From NCBI RefSeq assembly GCF_001984195.1, contig NZ_MTQN01000008.1, positions 124,001 to 188,000 on the forward strand: DNA of 64,000 nucleotides, in the 5' to 3' direction. How positions within the stretch are numbered: position 1 is the first letter of the stretch; each line of letters starts with the position of its first letter. A program made the translations under genes and the position numbers. Under the pieces are notes generated by a model. The model was given only the letters and a program-made list of their open reading frames with translations, had not been told where the DNA came from and ran no database searches. The stretch is from Kribbella sp. ALI-6-A. Its GTDB lineage: Bacteria; Actinomycetota; Actinomycetes; Propionibacteriales; Kribbellaceae. Below, in pieces: positions 1-7,596 of the stretch.

Positions 1-529
1 GCTCGGCGATCAGCGGCTGCCGCCAGGCGGTGTCGTCGTGCAGCAGGTCCCAGGGGACGATCCGGCTGGTCGAGTAGTCGCGGAGGAAGTTGCGGGAGGT
101 CCAGTCGGTCGGCTCGATCGGCCGCGCTTGCCATCGGCCGCACGCCTGGGCCAGCGCCGCATGGTCTTCGAGTGAGAACTCGGTTCCCGGCGTACCGGTG
201 AGGTCCTCCAGCAGCAGCACCGCGCCACCGTCGTACTCCTCGACCTGCGCCTCGGCGAGATAGAGCCCCGCTTCCTTCAGCCGTGTTCGCAGTCCGCTGT
301 CGCGATAGACCTCGACCTCACGCCGCCAGTAGTTCCAGTGCCGAGGATCCGAGGACCCCGCCCAGGACGCGGCCACCGCCGACGGCTGATCCCCGTCACT
401 GCGCGGCCGGGCCAACTCCTTGCGAACAACCGTCCTGCCCGCACCATCGGTGATCCGCTCCACCGACCGCGTCACCAGATTCAACGGGTTGTGCCGCAGC
501 GTCGTCCGGGTGCCTTCCTGGTCGTCCAC
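1..529 (-). CDS. Phosphotransferase (APH/choline-kinase-like), partial
   Basis: The gene runs off the left edge, so only about 176 N-terminal residues are visible. The reading frame contains VLLLEDLTG, the hinge-type segment typical of aminoglycoside phosphotransferase/choline-kinase-fold enzymes, preceded by a stretch with RTTLRHNPLN and NYWRREVEVY. The catalytic loop (HGD...D) would lie outside the window. I chose the GTG at 529 because GGATGGAAG lies just upstream; the frame stays open further upstream, into the end of the Rv3235-family gene, but offers no better start. It lies 29 bases downstream of that gene and is probably co-transcribed. The substrate is unknown; many members of this fold do not act on antibiotics, so no resistance role should be read from it. 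Confidence 0.6.
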   Translation of the reverse strand, partial: MDDQEGTRTTLRHNPLNLVTRSVERITDGAGRTVVRKELARPRSDGDQPSAVAASWAGSSDPRHWNYWRREVEVYRDSGLRTRLKEAGLYLAEAQVEEYDGGAVLLLEDLTGTPGTEFSLEDHAALAQACGRWQARPIEPTDWTSRNFLRDYSTSRIVPWDLLHDDTAWRQPLIAE

Positions 530-558
530 GCTTCCATCCAACCAGGTGGGTCGTCCGG

Positions 559-1302
559 TCAGCCGAGTTCGAGGGCGGTGCAGACCCAGCGGTTGCGGTG
601 GACCTCGAGCCGGAGTGCCATCGCGCGGGACCGGCCGCCGGTTCGCAAGTGGGCGGCGACCTCGACCACGCCGTCGGTCGGCCGGGAGACGTGCACCGAA
701 CGCACGGAACTGCGCTCCTTGGCCGCCCGCCGTCCTGCCGTGGTCGTCAGCCCGAGCAGCCGGACCCGGCGCTGGAGGTCCATGTAAACGGCGGTGTCCG
801 CCCACCGAGTCATTTGGCTCACCGGCCGGTCTCCGGCGATCGTCTCCGCGAGCGCCAGCACCAACCGCGTCGACCAGGCCTGGACGTCCGGCAAGCCTTG
901 CCCACCCGGCAGCAACCGCAGCCTCGGCCGGGGCTGCGCGACGAGCTCTTCGGCCGCGTCGTACTGCAGCGCGAGCGCGCCCTGGGTTGGCGGCAGGTCC
1001 TCGTGGTGCTTCCGGATCGCCGTGGCGCCCATCGGGTAGGTCCGCTGCGGTCCGTCCTCGCTCGGGTGCTGGTCTGTGGGGGAGGTGCTTGTGCTGTGGC
1101 GTCCTGCGCCGGTGCTAGCGGGAGATGCTGCGACCGCCCTGACCGGACGGCGTTTCGCAGGCGACGGTTCGTCGACGAGGCTCGCGGCATCCTCGGCAGG
1201 GGTGACTCGACAGCTCCGGGCAATGGTGGGCTCGGGGGTGGATGGACCGGACTCGGGGTGAGAGCCGAGTTGGACGGCGGCGAGGGTGCGTCGGGTGGTC
1301 AT
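559..1302 (-). CDS. Rv3235 family protein
   Basis: A 247-residue protein. The first ~90 residues are low-complexity and S/T/P-rich. The C-terminal ~110 residues form the conserved part, with paired helices, a beta-rich segment (VRSVHVSRPTDGVVEVAAHL) and the terminal RWVCTALELG that marks the Rv3235/DUF6459 family. The function of this family is not known; its genes often sit near secA in actinobacteria. It begins one base after the stop of the LysM gene upstream, so the two are almost certainly translated from one message. The long disordered N-terminus is unusual compared with the short family core. Family assignment rests on the C-terminal motif only. Confidence 0.7.
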   Translation of the reverse strand: MTTRRTLAAVQLGSHPESGPSTPEPTIARSCRVTPAEDAASLVDEPSPAKRRPVRAVAASPASTGAGRHSTSTSPTDQHPSEDGPQRTYPMGATAIRKHHEDLPPTQGALALQYDAAEELVAQPRPRLRLLPGGQGLPDVQAWSTRLVLALAETIAGDRPVSQMTRWADTAVYMDLQRRVRLLGLTTTAGRRAAKERSSVRSVHVSRPTDGVVEVAAHLRTGGRSRAMALRLEVHRNRWVCTALELG

Positions 1303-1303
1303 G

Positions 1304-2557
1304 TCACTTCTCCTGAGGGGTCTGCGGCACGGGACGGTCGAGGGAGGCCGGCGCCTGGAGCACCTGGCCGGGGAGCAGCAGGTCGGGATCGGGGCCGATC
1401 ACCGCGCGGTTGGCGGCGTACCACTGCGGCCAGCGAGCAGCGATCGCCGATTCCGAAGCGCCAGGCCCGAGCTCGGCGGCGGCGATGGACCAGAGCGACT
1501 CACCCCGCAGTACGACGTGCCGGCCGCTGTCCAGATCGGTGTAACGGACGGGAGCGCCGTCGGTCGGCCGGTCCGGTACGCGGACTCCCGGACGATTGGT
1601 GGTGTCGCCTGGCCGAGGAGCCACCGGGTCTCCCGTGGTGTGGCGCGTCGTGGGAGCCATCGGATCCGCGGCGGTGTGGCCCGGCTTAGCGGTGACCGGA
1701 TCGCCGAGCCGGCCCGAGTCGGTGGCGCCGGGGCGGCCGGTTGCGTCTCCCGGCCGAGGAGTCGCTGGATCCGCGGTCGTGCGGCCCGGCCGAGGGGCTG
1801 CCGGGTCCTCGATCCGGCCGGTATCCGTGGCGCCGGGGCGGGCTGCGTCCCCCGGCTCCTGCTGCTCCGAAAGCCGGGAGGGTTGCTGCTCCGCGGGCCG
1901 CGCGGGGTGCTGTTCTACAGGCCGGGCCGGCTGCTCCGCGGGCCGACCCGTTTCCTGGGTGGGGCGGCTGGTTGACGCGCTTTGACTGCAGTCTTTCACG
2001 GGCCGGCCGATCTCCGCCTTGGACCTCGGCTCGTACTGCGGCCGGGACGTCTGCTCGGTACTGCCCTGGCCGGTGAGGCGGATCGTCGAGGGTTTCTCGG
2101 TGAGGCGCCAGTCGTTCGGGGAGACCGGCTCGTCGAGGCGGATGGTGGACGCCGGCTCGGTGGCGCGCCAGTTGGTACCGGAGTTGGTGGCCGAGTCGCT
2201 GTGCTGCGGGGGATTGGCGGGCGACGCGTGAGCGACGCCGATGGTGAGCGGCGCGACCGCGGCCACCCCCAGCGCCGAACGCAACAACGCCCGCGAGGTC
2301 GTCGAGGTGATCCGCCCCGCCACCGCGGCTCCGGCGCGTCCCAGCACGCCGGGCGCCTGCTCGAGCACCGTGGCGGCGACGGCCAGCACCAACCACCCGT
2401 ACGCCGTCCAGGCGACGGCGGCGACCGCGACGAACGCCATCGAGATCAGGTCCTGCGAAGACGCCTCCGCGATCGCCCCGGCGGTCACCCAGCGCAGCAG
2501 GAAGCCGGCGCCGGCGAGCGCACCCAGCGCGATCAGCGTCTTCAGTCCCCGAACCAT
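1304..2557 (-). CDS. LysM-domain membrane protein
   Basis: 417 residues. The N-terminus has two hydrophobic segments (about residues 8-30 and 42-66) and a third near 95-110. A long Pro/Thr/Arg/Asp-rich region follows (about 120-335) with imperfect repeats of the type RPGDTTxRPG. The C-terminal LysM domain (about 345-400) begins HVVLRGESLWSIAAAELG and ends at LLLPGQVLQ. LysM domains bind N-acetylglucosamine-containing polymers such as peptidoglycan, so this is probably an envelope-anchored wall-binding protein. It is the first gene of a minus-strand set with the Rv3235-family gene. The repeat-rich linker probably spans the wall. Its promoter region holds 10-bp direct repeats (2588-2607). Confidence 0.8.
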   Translation of the reverse strand: MVRGLKTLIALGALAGAGFLLRWVTAGAIAEASSQDLISMAFVAVAAVAWTAYGWLVLAVAATVLEQAPGVLGRAGAAVAGRITSTTSRALLRSALGVAAVAPLTIGVAHASPANPPQHSDSATNSGTNWRATEPASTIRLDEPVSPNDWRLTEKPSTIRLTGQGSTEQTSRPQYEPRSKAEIGRPVKDCSQSASTSRPTQETGRPAEQPARPVEQHPARPAEQQPSRLSEQQEPGDAARPGATDTGRIEDPAAPRPGRTTADPATPRPGDATGRPGATDSGRLGDPVTAKPGHTAADPMAPTTRHTTGDPVAPRPGDTTNRPGVRVPDRPTDGAPVRYTDLDSGRHVVLRGESLWSIAAAELGPGASESAIAARWPQWYAANRAVIGPDPDLLLPGQVLQAPASLDRPVPQTPQEK

Positions 2558-2586
2558 CGCGTTCCCCTGCTTTCTCCGTTGATCTA

Positions 2587-2607
2587 TCAGTTTGCTTTAG
2601 TTTGCTT
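2587..2607 (-). promoter_or_regulatory. 10-bp direct repeats upstream of the LysM gene
   Basis: Plus-strand CAGTTTGCTT (2588-2597) and TAGTTTGCTT (2598-2607) are two tandem 10-bp copies in an AT-rich island 30-50 bases before the LysM start. The 9-mer TCAGTTTGC (2587-2595) occurs again, in the same orientation, before the small HTH gene (3909-3917). One-turn direct repeats suit proteins that bind head to tail, such as BldC/MerR-like regulators. Binding is inferred. Confidence 0.45.
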
Positions 2608-2732
2608 TGGCTTGACCAATATAGACCGGTGTAGACCGGACTTGGCAAGTCCATCAGCGCGCCGTCCGCGACGCAGAGTGCGATTCGAGCACGCAGAGTG
2701 CCGGTGAGCGGCTGAGCGGGTAGGTTCGGCGC

Positions 2733-3287
2733 ATGCGTCTGGATGCTCTGTTCGAAGACCTGGAGTCGCAGTTCGCGGCGCTGCAGGACGGCGACCTGTA
2801 CGGCGAGGTGGCGGAGCGGATCCGGGCCGAGGTCGGCAAGATCACGATGCTCGACCGGCTCCGCGGTGCGGTCGGGACGATCGTCCGGGTCGAGCTCACC
2901 CACGCCGAGCCGGTTCAGGGCGAGCTCGTCCGGGTCGGCAAGGACTGCCTGCTGCTGGAGGCCGAGCGGTTCGAGGAGTGGTTGATCCCCGCCGAGGCGC
3001 TCACCGCCGTCCACGGCCTCGGCCCCTGGGCCGAACCGGCCGAAGGAGCCGTCGCCGCGAAACTCGGCCTCGCGCACCTGCTGCGCGGGATCGCCCGCGA
3101 CCGTTCCCCGGTCACCCTCTTCTGCGCCGGCCCCAGCGGCCACCCCGTCACCGGCACGATCGACCGCGTCGGCGCCGACTTCGTCGAGATCGCCGAGCAC
3201 CCGCTGGACGCTCCCCGCCGCCGCACCGAGGTCTACAACACCCGCCTCGTCCCCACCCAGTCCCTGTCAGCCCTCCGCCGCCGCTGA
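2733..3287 (+). CDS. Conserved protein with two similar beta-rich halves
   Basis: 184 residues, no signal peptide or membrane segment. It starts at an ATG with DALFEDLESQF. After a helical N-terminus (1-45) two similar strand-turn-strand units can be seen: GTIVRVELTHAEPVQGELVRVGKDCLLLE (about 49-77; key residues GxL-V-RVG-D) and VTLFCAGPSGHPVTGTIDRVGADFVEIAE (about 128-156; key residues GTI-DRVGADFVEI). Each resembles the five-strand Sm-like fold in outline, so an internal duplication is likely. The protein is of a kind found near secA and LysM/Rv3235 genes in actinomycetes and is sometimes labelled a Fis-family regulator without clear basis. Function unknown. It is divergent from the LysM gene, sharing a 175-bp promoter interval. 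Confidence 0.7.
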   Translation: MRLDALFEDLESQFAALQDGDLYGEVAERIRAEVGKITMLDRLRGAVGTIVRVELTHAEPVQGELVRVGKDCLLLEAERFEEWLIPAEALTAVHGLGPWAEPAEGAVAAKLGLAHLLRGIARDRSPVTLFCAGPSGHPVTGTIDRVGADFVEIAEHPLDAPRRRTEVYNTRLVPTQSLSALRRR

Positions 3288-3593
3288 GCCCTCACGGGTG
3301 GACCGCCGTAATCCTCAGGCGATCGGGGGAACCGCGTTCTCGGACGGTTTCACCTCAAACGGCGGTCGGCAGTACGGCGACGCGATGCGGCTGGTCACCG
3401 GTGTACCCGCGTGATGCTCATGCGGTGTCGGGTGTGCCCGCGCGATGCTCATGCGGTGTCGGGTGTGCCCGCGTCGTGCTCGTGCGGTCTCGGGAGCACC
3501 CGTCGTCCCCGCGGGTCGGCAGAACCGCGCCCAAGGGGTCCGCCAAGTCGGCAGGTCACCGGCGAGCCCGCATCCCCCACCAGCCGCGCGCAC
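3288..3593. other. Intergenic region without a gene
   Basis: About 300 bases between the plus-strand conserved gene and the convergent minus-strand HTH gene. No convincing ORF is present. It contains three 31-bp tandem repeats (3401-3493). I see no clear terminator hairpin with a T-run. Confidence 0.6.
3401..3493. repeat. Three 31-bp tandem repeats
   Basis: Units at 3401-3431, 3432-3462 and 3463-3493 each begin GTGTRCCCGCG and end TGCGGTSTCGG. Units 1 and 2 differ at only two positions; unit 3 is more diverged. The period is not a multiple of three and the repeat lies between convergent genes, so it is probably non-coding. Confidence 0.85.
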
Positions 3594-3842
3594 CTAGTGG
3601 TTGACGTCCTCCGACTGCTCCGCGTCCTCGCCGAACGGATGCGTGGTGATGAACTGCCGCGTCTCCGTGTACAGCCGTTCGATGTACTTCTCCAGCTCGG
3701 TCGCCTCGACCCGCCACTGGCCGCGGCCGCCGATCTTCACGGCCGGAATGTCGCCGCGGCGGACCAGGGCGTAGACCTGGTTGGCCGAGATGTTCAGCAC
3801 CTCGGCGACGTCGGAGAGCTGGAGGAAGCGCGGTGCCGGCAT
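3594..3842 (-). CDS. BldC/excisionase-type HTH DNA-binding protein
   Basis: 82 residues. The N-terminal 60 residues form a MerR-like winged helix (helix_turn_helix, excisionase family): LQLSDVAEVLNISANQVYAL is the HTH, followed by RRGDIPAVKIGGRGQWRV, the wing, and ELEKYIERLY. The acidic tail (EDAEQSEDVNH) is probably disordered. Small single-domain proteins of this type, BldC being the best studied, control developmental and envelope genes by binding direct repeats. Its own upstream region carries 14-bp direct repeats and a palindrome (3881-3918), which suggests autoregulation. The regulon is unknown; a 9-mer shared with the LysM promoter makes that operon a candidate target. Confidence 0.8.
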   Translation of the reverse strand: MPAPRFLQLSDVAEVLNISANQVYALVRRGDIPAVKIGGRGQWRVEATELEKYIERLYTETRQFITTHPFGEDAEQSEDVNH

Positions 3843-3880
3843 ACGTGCGAACGCCCTTTCGCTGGTCGACGCGGGGTGCG

Positions 3881-3918
3881 AACTGCAACTTCCTGCAGTT
3901 TCGTTCCTTCAGTTTGCC
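3881..3918 (-). promoter_or_regulatory. Inverted and direct repeats upstream of the HTH gene
   Basis: AACTGCA (3881-3887) and TGCAGTT (3894-3900) form a perfect 7-bp inverted repeat with a 6-base spacer. TTCCTGCAGTTTCG (3891-3904) is followed at once by TTCCTTCAGTTTGC (3905-3918), a 14-bp direct repeat with 11 matches. The stretch is AT-richer than its surroundings and lies 39-76 bases before the start, a good place for an autoregulatory operator. Confidence 0.5.
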
Positions 3919-4052
3919 ATGGTTGGCCGCCGGACGATTGAGTTTGTCCCCAGGTCCGGACCCTGTGGACAGCCCGCGGCGGCGACCGCGGCGGAGTTGG
4001 CACAATGGGCGACTCCGGAGCGCGATCGACAGGTGACAGGAAAGAGTCAGAC

Positions 4053-4715
4053 GTGGTGCAGAGTCCAGTTCGCAGCAGCGGGTTCGCGGTGCCGTCGCCC
4101 CCGCCGCAGCGCAACCGCCGGGCCCGGTGGAAGGACGGCCGGCTCGTGCTCGGCGTGCTGCTGGTCGCGATCACCGCGCTGGCCGGCGCGAAGCTGCTCT
4201 CCTCCGCCGACGACACCACCGCGATCTGGGCCGCCGACCGCGATCTCCCGGCCGGGACCAGGCTGACCTCGGCGGACCTCACGACCGTCCGGGTCCGCTT
4301 CACCAGCAGCGACGCCGCGGGCCGGTACGTCGCCGCCGACGCGGATCTGCAGGGTCTGGTGATGGTTCGCCCGGTAAAGGCCGGTGAGTTCGTCCCGCGC
4401 GAGGCGGCGGTCAGCCAGGCGGACAACGACCGCACCGAGCTGCCGCTGTCGATCGCGACCGGCCGTCTGCCCGCCGACACCGCGGCCGGGGACCAGGTGG
4501 ACATCTGGGTCGTGCCCAAGGACGCCGCCCTGCCGGCCCGGAAGCTGTGGGAGACCATCCGCGTCAGCCAGATCGACGCGGTCAAGGGCGTCGCCGGCGG
4601 CTCGGCGCGCCGGCAGGTTCTGGTCGCGCTCGACCCGGCCGATCTGCCCAAGCTGCCCGCCGCGCTGGCCGCGATGAGCACCGGCGAACCTGTGCTCGTC
4701 CGGCGGGGTCGCTGA
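4053..4715 (+). CDS. SAF-domain protein (CpaB/RcpC-like)
   Basis: 220 residues. A cytoplasmic N-terminus of about 32 residues is followed by one transmembrane helix (LVLGVLLVAITALAGAKLL) and an external SAF domain (DLPAGTRLTSADLTTVRV ... LVMVRPVKAGEFVPREAA). This layout is that of CpaB/RcpC proteins, which form part of the outer channel or assembly apparatus of Flp/Tad pili, and of related FlgA-like proteins. GTG at 4053 is the best start because AGGAAAG precedes it; a longer reading from 4005 lacks such a site. The next gene, a CpaE-like ATPase, overlaps by ATGA. The rest of a tad locus is not in the window, so the actual role is open. Confidence 0.75.
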   Translation: MVQSPVRSSGFAVPSPPPQRNRRARWKDGRLVLGVLLVAITALAGAKLLSSADDTTAIWAADRDLPAGTRLTSADLTTVRVRFTSSDAAGRYVAADADLQGLVMVRPVKAGEFVPREAAVSQADNDRTELPLSIATGRLPADTAAGDQVDIWVVPKDAALPARKLWETIRVSQIDAVKGVAGGSARRQVLVALDPADLPKLPAALAAMSTGEPVLVRRGR

Positions 4716-5980
4716 TGGCCGTTCCCGTCCTGCTCGCGGTGACCGGGGCGCCGTGGGAGGCCGACGTCGTCCGCCGGGCCGAGCAGGCGCCGGGCATCCG
4801 GATCGTTCGCCGCTGCGTGGACATCGCGGACGTGATGGCGGCCGCCGCGAGCGGTCAGGCCCGCGCCGTCCTGCTCGCCGAAGACCTGCCCCGGCTCACC
4901 TCCGACGCCGTAGCCGCGCTGCACGCGCGCCGCATCGTCGTACTGGCCCTGGTGGATCCGTCCGACAACGGTGAGCCGAGCGGTGCGGAGGACCGGCTGG
5001 CCCGGATGGGGATCGAGCGGATCCTGCCGGCCGACGTCAGCGGCGAGGACCTGGGCCGCGCGATCACCGACGCGGTCGACTCCGGGCCGCCGACCACCGT
5101 CTCGCACTTCGCGGGTGGCTTCGTCCCCGTCCCACCCGGTACGACGCCGCCGGAGCGGCACTACGACCCCTCGGGCAAGGGGCGGCTGCTCGCCGTCTGG
5201 GGGCCGACCGGCGCGCCGGGGCGGAGCACAGTCGCGGTCGGGCTGGCCACCGAGCTGTCCGCGCGACAGATCCCGACGCTGCTCGCCGACGCCGATGTGT
5301 ACGGCGGATCCGTCGCGCAGATGCTGGGGATTCTCGACGAGACCTCGGGGCTGGCCGCGGCGGCACGGTCGGCCGGCAGCGGGGCGCTCGATGTCGAGCT
5401 GCTGGCCCGGCACGCGCGCGGCGTCGCCGACTACATGCTGGTGCTCACCGGTCTGAGCCGCGCCGACCGATGGACCGAGTTGCGGCCGACGGCGCTGGAG
5501 TCGGTCTGGTCGACGGCCCGGCAGCTCGCGCCGTGCACGGTGGTCGACGTCAGCTTCTGCATCGAGAGCGACGAGGAGATCTCGTTCGACACGATGGCGC
5601 CGCGGCGCAACGGCGCGACGCTGGCGACGCTGGAGGAGGCCGACGAGGTGATCGTCGTCGGTACGGCGGACCCGATCGGCCTGACCCGGCTGATCCGGTC
5701 GCTGCACGAACTCCGGGCGATGGTGCCGTCGGCGACGACCCGCGTGGTGGTGAACAGGGTTCGCTCGGGGTCGCTCGGCAGCTCCCCGGCCGACGCCGCC
5801 GCCGAGGCCCTCATCCGGTACGCCGGGGTGGAGCCGGCCGCGTTGCTGCCGTTCGACCAGGCCGCGTGCGACACCGCGCTGACGCAGGGGCGCAGCCTGC
5901 TCGAGACCGCCAGGTCGAGCAAGCTCCGCAAGGCGCTCCAGCAGCTGGCCGCGGGCGTGGAACGGGACCACCTGCGGTAG
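4715..5980 (+). CDS. CpaE-like P-loop ATPase (MinD/ParA superfamily)
   Basis: 421 residues. An N-terminal receiver-like region (1-120: DVVRRAEQAPGIRIVRRC ... VVLALVDPSD) precedes a ParA/MinD-type nucleotide-binding domain with a loop reading GPTGAPGRSTVAVGLA (about 163-178), the Walker B-like strand TLLADADVYGGSVAQM and a later VVNRVRSGSLG. In the P-loop the canonical GGVGKT is GAPGRS; the usual signature lysine is replaced by arginine, so ATP binding may differ. CpaE proteins localise Flp-pilus assembly. The ATG overlaps the stop of the SAF gene by one base, so translation is coupled. A hairpin at 6013-6037 probably ends the transcript. No secretion ATPase or pilin is nearby. Confidence 0.75.
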   Translation: MAVPVLLAVTGAPWEADVVRRAEQAPGIRIVRRCVDIADVMAAAASGQARAVLLAEDLPRLTSDAVAALHARRIVVLALVDPSDNGEPSGAEDRLARMGIERILPADVSGEDLGRAITDAVDSGPPTTVSHFAGGFVPVPPGTTPPERHYDPSGKGRLLAVWGPTGAPGRSTVAVGLATELSARQIPTLLADADVYGGSVAQMLGILDETSGLAAAARSAGSGALDVELLARHARGVADYMLVLTGLSRADRWTELRPTALESVWSTARQLAPCTVVDVSFCIESDEEISFDTMAPRRNGATLATLEEADEVIVVGTADPIGLTRLIRSLHELRAMVPSATTRVVVNRVRSGSLGSSPADAAAEALIRYAGVEPAALLPFDQAACDTALTQGRSLLETARSSKLRKALQQLAAGVERDHLR

Positions 5981-6012
5981 TCCGCCCAGCGGGGGCGACC
6001 AGGGTGAACTGA

Positions 6013-6037
6013 GTGGGTTTTGGGGGGAAAACCCCAC
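6013..6037 (+). terminator. Hairpin after the CpaE-like gene
   Basis: GTGGGTTTT pairs with AAAACCCCAC across a G-only loop, with one bulged C. It lies 33 bases after the stop. There is no T-run, as is common in actinomycetes. Confidence 0.55.
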
Positions 6038-6101
6038 CGACAGCGCGCCCCGGATGTGCCAGGGTGAAGGACGTCACCAGGGGAGCAGCAAGGGGAGTGC
6101 G

Positions 6102-6890
6102 ATGTCCGACGTGCAGGGTCGTGCCAGCAGCACGATGAGTACCGAGCGGCGGTTCGGGATCGCGATCTCGGTCGCGCTGATCCTCGGCGGGGCGTACTGG
6201 GCGCTGACGAACCTGACCGAGGAGGAGAAGTCCAGCCAGGACACCTATCCCGTGCACGGCACGTCGCTGACCGTGGTCAGCAAGTCGGCCGACGTCGAGG
6301 TGGTCTCGAAGGACGTCCAGGAGATCCGGGTGGACCGGAAGTTCAAGAAGACCGTGTTCGGCAGCGACCCGGACGAGAGCTACCGCAACGGCAAGCTCGA
6401 GGTGAAGTCGAACGGCTGCCGCTTCCTGTCCTTCGGCTGCGGCACCGAGTACGTGATCACCGTGCCGAAAAACCTGTCGGTCAAGGTCGACAACACCAGC
6501 GGCACGATCAAGGTCTCCGACCTGGCCGGCGGCGCGGACCTGAAGACCACGTCCGGTGACGTCGAGGCGCACGCGATCGGCGGCGAGCTGTCCATCGAGG
6601 CGACCTCCGGCGACATCGAGGCGAGCGCGCTGACCGCGACCAAGGTGCACAGCAAGACCACCTCCGGCAGGGTCGAGCTGACCTTCGCGGCGGTGCCCGA
6701 CCAGGTCAGCGCGCAGGGCACGTCGGGCGACGTCACGGTGTCGGTGCCGGAGGGCACCGAGGCGTTCAAGGTCGACACCGAGACGTCGTCCGGCGACGAG
6801 CACACCGAGGTGCGGACCGATCCGGCCGCGACCCGGTCGATCACCGCGAAGACGTCGTCCGGCGACGTCACCGTCGAGTACGCGCACTGA
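6102..6890 (+). CDS. DUF4097-type beta-repeat membrane protein
   Basis: 262 residues. A single transmembrane helix near residues 18-38 (FGIAISVALILGGAYWAL) is followed by an external domain of repeated short strands: TTSGDVEAHAI, ATSGDIEASAL, TTSGRVELTF, GTSGDVTVSV, ETSSGDEHTEV, KTSSGDVTVEY. The recurrent (T/S)SGD(V/I) unit marks the DUF4097 beta-helix family, often found with PspC/LiaR-type envelope stress genes, function unknown. The start at 6102 has AAGGGGAG upstream; a longer frame from 6054 has no such site. It is monocistronic by spacing. An NGCRFLSFGCG segment has two cysteines that could form a disulfide. Confidence 0.75.
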   Translation: MSDVQGRASSTMSTERRFGIAISVALILGGAYWALTNLTEEEKSSQDTYPVHGTSLTVVSKSADVEVVSKDVQEIRVDRKFKKTVFGSDPDESYRNGKLEVKSNGCRFLSFGCGTEYVITVPKNLSVKVDNTSGTIKVSDLAGGADLKTTSGDVEAHAIGGELSIEATSGDIEASALTATKVHSKTTSGRVELTFAAVPDQVSAQGTSGDVTVSVPEGTEAFKVDTETSSGDEHTEVRTDPAATRSITAKTSSGDVTVEYAH

Positions 6891-6942
6891 CCCCGCGAGG
6901 CCACGGCCGGGACGACCGAAGCCCGTGAGTAGTCTTGCGCGC

Positions 6943-7596
6943 ATGTCCGACGACAAGGTGCTGCGGGGTCTGCTGGTCGACTGGGGTGGTGTGCTGACCT
7001 CCGGGCTGGACGTCGCCCTCGGGCGCTGGGCCGAGCTGGACAACCTCGACTTCGAGGCCTACTTCAAGGCGGTCGTCGAGTGGCTCGGCGCGAGCCCGGC
7101 CGAGGCCGAGCTGAACCCGGTCCACGCGCTGGAGCGCGGCCAGATCGCCGTACCGGACTTCGAGCGCAAGCTGGCCGCGCTGCTCGTCACCCGTGACGGC
7201 AGCCCGCTGAAGGCCGAGGGCCTGATCGAGCGGATGTTCGCGCACTTCGAGCACGAGCCGCGGATGACCGCGCTGGTCCGCCGGGCCAAGGGCCACGGCA
7301 TCAAGACCGCCCTGCTGTCGAACTCGTGGGGCAACTCCTACCCGGTGGACACCTGGGAGGGCATGTTCGACGACCTGGTGATCTCCGGCGAGGTCGGCCT
7401 GCGCAAGCCCGAGCCCGAGATCTATCTGCTCGCCGCCGAGCGGGTCGGCCTGAGCCCGGCCGAGTGCGTGTTCGTCGACGACCTGGAGCTCAACGTCGAG
7501 GCCGCGCGGCAGCTCGGCATGACCGCGATCCACCACACGTCGTACCTGGACACCAAGCACGAGCTGGAGACGTTGTTCGGGGTCGACCTGACGTGA
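6943..7596 (+). CDS. HAD-superfamily hydrolase (subfamily IA)
   Basis: 217 residues with all four HAD motifs: I LLVDWGGVLT (about 9-18, nucleophile Asp in DWGG), II LLSNSWG, III RKPEPEIY (Lys) and IV VFVDDLELN (acidic pair). A helical cap lies between motifs I and II, as in phosphoglycolate phosphatase-like or epoxide hydrolase N-terminal-like HADs. The second acidic residue usual in motif I (DxD) is glycine here, as in some dehalogenase-like and non-phosphatase members, so the reaction is uncertain. The ATG at 6943 is preferred over an upstream GTG. It overlaps the following GT87 gene by GTGA. Confidence 0.8.
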   Translation: MSDDKVLRGLLVDWGGVLTSGLDVALGRWAELDNLDFEAYFKAVVEWLGASPAEAELNPVHALERGQIAVPDFERKLAALLVTRDGSPLKAEGLIERMFAHFEHEPRMTALVRRAKGHGIKTALLSNSWGNSYPVDTWEGMFDDLVISGEVGLRKPEPEIYLLAAERVGLSPAECVFVDDLELNVEAARQLGMTAIHHTSYLDTKHELETLFGVDLT

